The notes under the pieces: generated by a model
Databases searched by the model: none
The model's input: only the letters and a program-made list of their open reading frames with translations
Told to the model about the DNA's origin: nothing
Position numbers and translations under genes: made by a program
Shown: in pieces, positions 48,601 through 57,300 of the stretch
How positions within the stretch are numbered: position 1 is the first letter of the stretch
Layout: each line of letters opens with the position of its first letter
Assembly: GCA_033239005.1 (NCBI GenBank)
Contig: BSQZ01000061.1
Location: 2,873,501 to 2,937,500 of the forward strand
Length of the DNA stretch: 64,000 bases
Direction: 5' to 3'
Origin: Lamellibrachia satsuma
Lineage: Eukaryota; Annelida; Polychaeta; Sabellida; Siboglinidae

Positions 48601-49485
48601 TCGTCCACGCAGCCGATGACTCGCCACAGTGCGCTACCTCGGCCAAATTCTGATGGAGGAGTTGCACGAATGTCGAGCAGTACGTCTTTGGTCGTGCTTC
48701 TGTTGCAACGTGACAACAACACGCTTGCGTCAAAATCCGAACTTTCGGTTTCAAGTTGCCCCGACCGCGAGCACCGACATCAGCGGAGGTCTGACACCGC
48801 TGGGCCACATCAACCTGGTTGCTGCGGCTCGGCGGCACTCGTCGGTTCACGCAGTAAACACAACCTTCACGCGTGTGCCAGCCTAACATTCGTCCACCGA
48901 CAATCACTTCGTGTGACGTCACTTGCCAAGTCTGAGCTACACAATATGTCACGTCGTTCTGAGCCATCATTGTACGCTCCAAGGATGCAAAAGGCAAAGT
49001 CGTCGACGACACAGAAAACCTCAGTTTCGACCGAGACTGCCTGCGTCGAGCAACCCCCGGTAGGCGCGGGAGCGGATGCACAAGCCCAATCGGGCGAGAC
49101 GCCAAGCCCAGCGAGCGAGTCATCCAACGCGAGACTTAGAGCGAGAGAGTCATCCAACACGAGACTTGACGCGAGAGAGTCGATCGACACGGGACATGGC
49201 GCACGACTGACGCCGGTCGCCAGTCTGGACGGCTCGACGGTAGATGTCGCCACCATCACAAATGGTAGTACCGCATTGGCCGACATGCACAACGAAACTC
49301 CGTCGACAACGACGAAGCTTGGCTGGCTGGTTGCCATCGTCCGCTGCATATCTCCATACTGCTGGCTGCATTACGTCATTACAATCGTCAACGCAGGATT
49401 TGCAGACTGGGCGCACGATCGAGAGATGGCGTTACTGAGAGCTTTACGCAGACGCGAACGCAGACGATGGAAGAGGATCACGTAA
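36608..49485 (+). CDS. Gene B: giant Ser/Arg-rich repetitive protein of unknown family, about 3789 aa, two exons
   Basis: Exon 1 is 36,608-39,701 and exon 2 is 41,210-49,485. The donor (CCAG|GTAGAG, phase 1) and acceptor (TGTCCCCAG|GTATGG) match in phase. The ATG has A at -3 and an in-frame stop 18 bp upstream. Residues 55-60 (KRCVKF) resemble an RVxF PP1-docking motif. Repeats in order are 2 x 14 aa near residue 170, 5 x 14 aa (RRGEVRYALDKDEP) near residue 390, 24 x 17 aa at 1281-1688, 3 x 30 aa at 2433-2522 and 11 x 10 aa (SPRRRQSGNN) at 2977-3086. Basic RRKS motifs alternate with acidic SESD/SSSSE motifs over most of exon 2. The last 57 residues are different: a hydrophobic stretch (about 3735-3764) and a basic end. 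I recognise no family; SRRM2-like or cytoskeletal-scaffold resemblance is compositional only. It shares KxxFSHxxC with gene A. The single 8.3 kb open exon is strong evidence for coding. Confidence 0.75.
37772..37963 (+). repeat. 42-bp coding repeat in gene B exon 1, about 4.5 copies
   Basis: Units start at 37,772, 37,814, 37,856, 37,898 and 37,940, exactly 42 bp apart, encoding variants of RRGEVRYALDKDEP. A separate 42-bp duplication encoding GVVRGVGEDTRPP lies at about 37,115-37,198. Confidence 0.9.
39702..41209 (-). mobile_element. Gene B intron containing RTE-like retroelement fragments
   Basis: The intron holds minus-strand RT C-terminal pieces: NDFKYLGRFISADSNIEKEI and GRCLGRILRIHRDQR at 40,950-40,720, KWTPPGKRGRPLGTWRRTVE at 40,620-40,560, and MGRPKTTWRKRQELERKTW then DRQNWRLTLQTYEPEE at 39,920-39,790. 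They come from at least two copies because the GRP block occurs twice. The exon 1 frame stays open 280 bp into this debris, which is chance readthrough antisense to the retroelement. Confidence 0.7.
41956..43179 (+). repeat. 51-bp coding minisatellite in gene B, 24 copies
   Basis: Twenty-four consecutive units of exactly 51 bp encode variants of IPSSVYPGTNTENSRQT. The first unit starts at 41,956 and the twenty-fourth at 43,129, a separation of 23 x 51 with no indel. Invariant or nearly invariant positions are Y6, N10 and T/I17. Groups of adjacent units recur (YSGTNTDHSRQT, YPCTNIEHSRQT), pointing to block duplication. All other frames are also periodically open, which explains the shadow ORFs. 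Confidence 0.97.
45412..45681 (+). repeat. 90-bp coding repeat in gene B, 3 copies plus a partial
   Basis: Units start at 45,412, 45,502, 45,592 and (partial) 45,682. Each encodes RKST, then a variable acidic part, then SEKRSPSRRKSN and ending VP or IP. Each unit holds two basophilic-kinase type RKS sites. Confidence 0.9.
46936..47373 (+). repeat. 30-bp RS-type coding repeat in gene B, 11 regular copies plus 3 degenerate
   Basis: From 47,044 to 47,373, eleven 30-bp units encode SPRRRQSGNN and variants (SPRRQQSRNN, SPRRRHMQNE). Three diverged units precede them from 46,936. Several adjacent units are identical at DNA level, indicating recent expansion. Ser-Pro and RxxS sites recur every ten residues. 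Confidence 0.96.
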
Positions 49486-50395
49486 CTCGCCTCGTGATTT
49501 CGTTGGATTCTGTCACTAGATGGAAATGCCATGATGAACCGGAGACACTGGCCGTGTTTTTAGCGGCCTTCCAGAGGCCGGGACCGCCACCCAACCGTCC
49601 GCGTCTTCACTCATGATATACGTACACAATCCAAAATAGTAGCAAACATCTGTTTTCTCCTAATCTACTCAGCAGACAACGTAGTCTACTTAAGCCCATA
49701 TTAGGGGCGATACATTTATGTTTTGTTTTAGGAGTGCCGACTGCCATTAGGGCATCACACGACAGACCAATCAGCACAGAGCACGTAGGTTACATGACTA
49801 ATAGGAATAGCACCGTCACGTGACTCAACCTGGCCGTCCTAATGTTGCGGTAGCTTTTACGTAGCACTGTTCTATCCAGCGAGCTCACTTAGTTCTACGT
49901 GTAGTGTAGAAGTAGTGTATCGAAACACACATTGTAGTTGGTCTGAAAGTTGCAAACCTAGCCGAATGCAGTGGTGCCACGAGGACCGCTGCGCTAGGGT
50001 TCCGTGTCGTACTGTCTGTCTCCGAGGTGTCGACCGTGGCTCATAAATAAATTGCTAAAATCAAACATGACTCGTGTCTTGTATTTAAGGTAGACATATA
50101 GACAGTATCTGCCGTGAAATCACAGAAGGAAGCAAGTGACGGAAATAAAAATGTCACTTGCTCCCTTTTGCCATTTCACGGCAGTAGTCTTCCAGTAAAG
50201 ATATTATCTATTCAATCCCACACAAGAAAATCCAACCAGTTACGTACTTATGTGACACACTAATACAGCCTCCTACAACGTAAAAAAGTTACATTTAACT
50301 GAAAGTGCCTTTGTCCTAATTTGAGCGAGAAAGAACTCATTTTAGTTTTTTATTGATCTGTGAGAAGTGGCTGAATAAGGGTTGACAATACTAGA
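49486..50395 (+). promoter_or_regulatory. Gene B 3' UTR and polyadenylation signal
   Basis: AATAAA at 50,046-50,051, about 560 bp after the stop, is the best polyadenylation signal for gene B. A TGTGTT-like downstream element is not obvious. The inverted repeat at 50,109-50,184 lies just beyond it. Confidence 0.55.
50109..50184. other. Strong 32-nt-arm inverted repeat (hairpin)
   Basis: The arms 50,109-50,140 and 50,153-50,184 begin and end with CTGCCGTGAAAT / ATTTCACGGCAG and meet at AGCAAGTGAC / GTCACTTGCT, with a few central mismatches and a 12-nt loop. The size and pairing would suit a miRNA precursor or a very short foldback MITE. The sequence alone does not decide. Confidence 0.6.
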
Positions 50396-50680
50396 AATGA
50401 GGATATCATGAACACCAAAGTGAAGTAGTGATGAATGGCTTTGAAGATACTGAAATGTTTTCTTCAAATTTCACAAAGTAGAGGCCGAAGTGTAGATTGG
50501 ACATGTTATTAATTCTTCCAGAGAACAGTGAATCATGGAAACAAATTACCCACTGACAGTGCAAATGTTGCTAAATATAAAAAACATACAAGGCAGAAAT
50601 CAAACAGAGACAGGTAAAATACATGCGATACATTTTAGAACGTATGCCAGTGGCTTCTTAGTCGACGTTTGTTGTTTTTG
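50395..50680 (+). mobile_element. Highly degraded CR1-like 3' copy
   Basis: TGTAGATTGGACATG followed by CAGAGAACAGTGAATCATGG, then CAGTGGCTTCTTAGTCGAC near 50,650, align by eye with the post-RT region and 3' UTR of the element at 5.1-5.4 kb. It is much more eroded than the other copies. Confidence 0.5.
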
Positions 50681-50769
50681 CTATTATTTGCCATTATTGC
50701 TAAATATGATTTAAATCTAGTTGTCTAAATGTGATTGATACAACTGCCTCTATTCTATAAAACATATAC

Positions 50770-51225
50770 AAGCACATTTAACAAGATTGCCATCCCAAAC
50801 AACAAGTTCCAGATGGCAAGTGGACAAGGAAGCCATTGGCTTATTGAGAGTCCAACAATTTTCTCATCTATGTGTAGCCCGCTCTTATCAGATATCTGTC
50901 AATTCTATTTTTAAACATATTCACACTACTAGCATTAACACAATCATTTGGCAGTTTGTTCCATTCATTTATCACCCTGTGTGAGAAAGAGTACTTTCTC
51001 ATGTCCAACACTGTTCCTTAACTAATGCTTCATTTCCTCTGGTTCTACTGCCTTCTTTAAGTTTGACGAACATATTCCTATCAACATCCTCGTAACCGTT
51101 CACTATATTAAACACTTCTATTTGGTCTCCTCTTAGTCTCCTGGTCTCTAGTGTTGTCAATCCACATAGTAATAAGCGGCACAACACAGATTCACGTACC
51201 TTTACATGTTTGCTCATATCAAATC
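50770..51225 (-). mobile_element. CR1-like retrotransposon 3' copy
   Basis: Minus strand: CGLTTLETRRLRGDQIEVFN, then GYEDVDRNMFVKLKEGSRTR (51,170-51,040) and the family 3' UTR with TTGGACTCTCAATAAGCC and CTTGCCATCTGG, ending TCTTGTTAAA at about 50,776. It contains frameshifts and lies just downstream of the MLH3 3' end. Confidence 0.8.
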
Positions 51226-51366
51226 TAGTACTATTTCTTCACACATTTGCTAGTTCTTAGTTAGGTAATCACTAGTTCTTAATTAAATAATCACTTTATG
51301 AACATGTGCTTAACAGTTTTATTTCAAACTGATAAAAACAAAACCTGGAAAAAACAAAATCTTATA

Positions 51367-54300
51367 TTAACAATTTCCCGTCGTCTTCCCACATTTCAAT
51401 CTCCACAGCTTTGGTTGACTTGAAGTCTGCAATAACAAAATTATATTATCATTATTATTTTAAGCCATCATCATTATGCACTAAGGTAAGATAAAAATAT
51501 CTAGCAAATATAAACATGCAGAAAACCAAAGTCATACTAGTATCAAGAAGAATGTAATTAATGTAAATTGTGTGGAAATATACGAGAATAAACACATTCA
51601 TCAGGGTCAAACCGTTAATACGAACGTCGACCATTTAGAAAAAATTAAACGAAGAGTAAGAATATGTTTTGCAAACTCTGTGAAATAATGATAGGCAATG
51701 TACAGACATGTCTAAAATGCAAGGGATTCAACCAATGTGCTTTCCCAATTATAACATGTAGGCTAATAAATATTTTACAAAAATGCAGCTGCAGCTTGAA
51801 AACAACAAAAGGGCAACAAGTTATTGTGATAACAAGTTATTGTGATAACAAGTTATTGTGATAACAGTTTGTACCTGTTATCATTATCATAATATTACTT
51901 ATCCACGTCTGCACAGGGACTACTTGTGGAGTAGGTTTCAATCGTCTGCTTTTTAGAACATTTGTAAAGCATAGATAGATGATACAAGTGGCAGGGCAGA
52001 ACATTGTACTGGGATTAATAGATACATTCAAGACGTATTTCAAACTTATGTATAAATGCTTTAACACTTTTTGTAGAAAGACAACAACACAAAAAGTTTT
52101 TAATTTTACTAGTATCACTGACAGTTGACTTAAAAAAATCAAACAATCCACAAGTGTGCATAGACACACTATATGAAACAGGACACAATAGGAGTGTCTG
52201 CTAATTCCTGGAGATTTGCACCTGTTTCACGGGGAAGGTGTCAAGGTGCTGTAGGTCAAGCAGTGGAATGATGGAAGGCCGACCGTGGGCACACTGGAAC
52301 GGCAGTCGACAACGACACAGTGATGTTACTAGACTAGTACACTCCTCCATAGTGAGAGTATCACCAAATTTTATAGCACCTACAAATAATCACATTTCAT
52401 GATATCATAATAATGTGAACTAAATTATACTAATATTTTATGATCAAATTGTTTATGGAAAAGAAATAATTTCTGCGTGAAGCTTTATTACTAAGTTTCA
52501 ATGCCTATCACACTTAACACTTTGAACAACACTGACCATGACATGCTTGAGAATTAAGCACTCGTTGGATGCACTTCGGTAAGGTTGACCCAGCTCCGTG
52601 GGTTTTGCATAACAACTGGCAACACACAGAACAAATAATAATAATAACTAACTTCTATGGCGCCTACATCCTCAGGAACCTGAGCTCAGAGGCATAACAA
52701 AAAAAAGAATCATTAAGCATAATCGTGAACAGGGACATGCAAAAGTCAGTATTACTACACCATATCGGAGAAGTTTGCAGAATGAAATGTTACCTTCAAA
52801 AACCAATCCTGTACACAAAAACATATTTATATTTAACCATCACCCCAAATGCAGCCAACCAAAACTGTGATGCACGTAATACCACAACATAAAAGTGTTC
52901 AATATGATTAATTACTACATCTGAAATAACTTTAATTAATATTTTCTAGAGACCCATAACATTACACCATGTAGTCATAATAGTGTGCTATCTAGAGTCA
53001 TAATAGTATGCTATCTAGAGTCATAATAGTAACCCATCTACCGGGTACCATAGAGACAGAATACAATATTCATTTATGACTATTATATTCATCACTAGTG
53101 ATGTAGTGCAATAACATATCTCAGGAGGGCGGCTTATAAGTAGGTGAACATTGTTGGACTCTCGATAAGCCAATGGCTTCCTTGTCCACTTGCCATCTGG
53201 GCCTTTGGCTTGGATGGCAACTCTTGTTAAATCTTGTTAAACTACTGATGGTGGATTCACATATATTTGGTTGTGTTGCTAAACAAAACATCACTTACAT
53301 TGATTTGCTCCTGCAGCAAAAGCTGCAATGTGAACAGAATACGTATGAGAACATGTTGGGGTTCAGAATGCAAGATGCATCATGCACTATTAGTCACAAT
53401 TAAGGGTCGGTCTTCTGTAGAGCATGTCAGTGACCAGTAGTACAGTTTGGTACCCTTACACATTATTGAAATGAACAGCTATCAGTTACGATGTAAGACT
53501 TTTTATGGGAAAATCACTGTAACACAAAATAGCTATTCCACCTGCAAAGTGTCAGCGAGTTTATCCTGTGCTTTGTCATCATTGAGGAGACAGGAAGGAA
53601 CATCGGTAATGCACACAGTGTCCGGATGGCCCTGCTCCACAGAGAAGTCAACTCCTACAAAGCAGCAGTATGACTCTTATTAGCATGTTTGTCCCTGTTT
53701 GTCCCTGTTTGTCCCTCACAGTTATATCAGTGGCAGAGATATATGTCTTGCTAATATGTAAACAATCCTGAATTCCTGATATTATGCATATAAATCATCA
53801 GCAAAATGACAAATAAATTATATTTTATGTGCTTATTTGTGTATATTTTAAATTAAATAACCCATATTTCATTCATAAGCCTGTTGCACAACTGATTTAG
53901 AGCCCTGCAAACGTATCAAAAATACTTTCACTTAAAGAAATATTATTTACTTCTGGTATACATCGCCATTTTATGAGCTAAAAAATATCCTGTAAAATGT
54001 TGCAATAATGCCATAAAAAACTTATAATTATAATGTATATAAATGTAATGTTGCAAGACCGACTCCATACATACCAATCATTTTCAGTGACTTCCTGTAT
54101 GACTGAATCACTCTAACGTCACTGGCAGTCAATATGACTTTCAGTTTCACAGGATGTGATAACTTGGATGTCTTTAACCTTCTCTCCTGTGTGTCACAAT
54201 CTTTGTATGCATCTGGGACGAAGATTATACAGGTCAGTTAGCTGAGACGACAGGAATGTTTAGTTCAGTATGATTCATTGCAAATCTACTTATTAATAAA

Positions 54301-57300
54301 AAAACTGAAGTAGTGAATGTTCGAGAAAATTACCACAATGTTTACAAGCAAATAATAAATATCTTGCAAAAATAATGTTTGAAATTTAGAAAGCAACTCG
54401 TGCACTTATTTTAATAAAATTTACAACACAGCTACTCCAGTCTACAGTGCTTCTTGTGAAGACAATAGTGTCACTGTCACCAAATAGTGTTGTAGTGCCC
54501 ACCATCGTCCCTTGCTGCTTTCAAGTGCTGTATACCGACACCACGCACATGGCGTGATTGTTGTCAAATTCTGTATAAAGTGATTGAGCAAGACTATCTT
54601 GGAGAGACCTGAGCAATTATCTCTGCTGATAAGTGACACACTAGTCTTATACATACAGCTCAGACCTGATCAGTTTGTTGTCATGTTGGGTAAGGGTTGT
54701 GACACTCATGGACATTTAGGCCCGGTATCTATGTGATCATACAAGGGTCCCTTACATATTCATTATGTGCTAATTCCATTTTGCTGAACCACCGTCTTGG
54801 CTACAATTTGGGAACAGAGCACTATTTATCTGAAGACCAAGCTAGGAACAAATTTTAGAACTACATCCCGTTTACCTTGGGTGAGCTGTTCCAGTCGTAT
54901 TCTCTCGTGTGCCGCGTGTTGATCAATGACCACCAACATATTGCCTCCTGCAAGATGTCACCAACAATACTTGGACATTCTAGAACAATATAGTTACTGA
55001 GGCAACCCTTCAATCCTCATAACACCAGAGGCATTCATTTCTATTATAAATGGAGGATTCATTCTGCATAATATATTTCAGGTAAGGTTTTTTGTCAAGA
55101 AGGATTTGAAATAAAATTAGACCATTAAGGTTTTTTAATGCATTTTATTTATTGAAAGTGTCTTGACTTGACTTAAGCCATTTCACATTTCACATAGGCC
55201 ATTGACGACTCCTTTCCAGTAGACACAGTTTTGGACTTGCGTTTCCAGTTCTTTCCATCTACATCCTGCTTCTGCCATATCAGCTTCCATTTCTTTGTGC
55301 CATGTGTTTCTCAGCCTTCCTCTTAAAATTGTCTGTGTAAATTAATTTTGTTGCACAAGCATGAAACGTACTTTACAGAAATTAATTACTGTGTGTAAAC
55401 AGTGATTACTATGATTGCAGTGGTACTTCAGTGGTACTTCAAGATATACAATATATAAATAACAAAGCTAAATATAAACTTTATTAGTTGTTTAGTTGAA
55501 TATATATTCAAACAACTATAGTTTCTTACCATGTTCTTAGCCTTGTTCCCTAATGTTGTTTGAGCATAAAGATGTTTGTAAAATGTACAAATGTTCAACA
55601 CTACATAAGAACAATTATCCACAATCTATCAATGACACAGATTGAGCATGGATATCTTCCTGCCTTCCAATTATTCATTAACTCATACAACATCATTGTG
55701 AATTCATAGGATTGTCTTGGATGAAGAAGAAATATCACAGCAAAATACCTGTCTCCCGATGGCCATCAGTATGCATCAGACACACAATGAACTTGTTGTC
55801 AACCTGTCTGAGGACTCTGGTGGTTGCCAGCATGTCTCGGGTGAACCTACAGGAATGCAGTGTCTGGTGGTCATGAGTTGATCCTGTAGGGCAACGATCC
55901 ACCTCCATTGAGCATACAGCCTAAAAGAGAACACTAAAAATAGATAAACTCATTTATCTTCTCTCTCTCTGTGATTACACCCAGAGATCATAGGCACAAC
56001 AAACCAGAATCATTAAGCATATCATGAACAGGGATGTGCAACTTATAATCAGAGCGAGGGACCATTGGGAATGCAATTTCAAACAAATAATGTGTTGAGT
56101 TTCTGCGTAAGATAGCTATATTTTCAGATGATTTTTAACTGACGGGGCATTTGTTCTACATTTTGACTTCCAATCAACATTATGGTTGTTTAAATAATTG
56201 CTAATTGGCTATGTTGATCTGATCAACTGTTTGGTTCCAAGAAAAATTCACTTCTATGTGTCTGTCAATACCCCAGTAACTTTCACATTTGAAGATAAAT
56301 ATTTGCTAACTGAGGTCATAGGCACACAACTCGTTAACAGCAATATGTGATATGATCTACATGATTGAATTATACAGACTGTCCTTGTGTTTTCCTAACT
56401 GGAACCGGTGTACATGTGAGAGTAACCACATAGTAATCTCAAAGGAACCACTTTCAGTCTGCATTAGCAGTATATCACATTTCAAAGGGGATTTTGAGAC
56501 AACATGCACAAACCCTGGGACACCTCATCACAGCATCTCACAAAGAGACAACCACAACTGAGCTGCACTCTGAAGTCTGCAACCACAGAGGAGAGTTCAC
56601 ACAAACACTGGTATAATGTGGATGAACTGTATCTTACTACTGTCAACTGGCATCCTGCTGTCTGTCTCTGCTGAAGGTAAGCAAAATAAATGTGGAAATA
56701 ATGGAGCGTAAGTAAATAACAACAGATGAGAGAGGTTAAGCTAATGGTGGATGGTAACCAGACATTTTGGTAAAGGACACTTTGACCCTGGACAGTTGGG
56801 TCACAGACATTTTGTCAACAGGACATTTTGGCAATAGACCATTTTGGTAATGGGACGTTTTAACAATAGGACATTTTGGTACAATCATTGAATCAATCAC
56901 TACTACCAAAATGTCCTACGTCTTTAATTCTAGTTACTACTACAAAATTATGATTGCATGTTCAGATAAATTTGTTTGTTTTTTCAAGCCAATCATTGCT
57001 TGCGTCAGTGCTATCGACACAGCAAAAAAAATTATGGCCACATAACAAGATTTTCAGTGAGATGTTTTCATGTTTTTGGGAGTGCTGGAGAACAGCACAA
57101 GATGCTGTTCCACTGTGGGAGATTTGGCAGGAGTTATATATTGTTGTTGTCCTGCTACCACAAATGCTGTTTTACTTAGAAAACATGGATGCACCAATTA
57201 ATGACCAATGTAATGACGTTCACTGGATGAGTACAATAGAGCTACTTGTTCAACGTTTTGTTCTACAGGGCAGACACATCTGCTGCCTGGCAAGTGTCAC

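Noticed and set aside
50109..50184. Reading the hairpin as a transcription terminator
   Set aside because: Intrinsic hairpin terminators are bacterial; the surrounding genes are spliced and polyadenylated.
51837..52169. 110-codon minus-strand ORF between the last two MLH3 exons
   Set aside because: Low-complexity hydrophobic composition, and the flanking exons join in phase without it.
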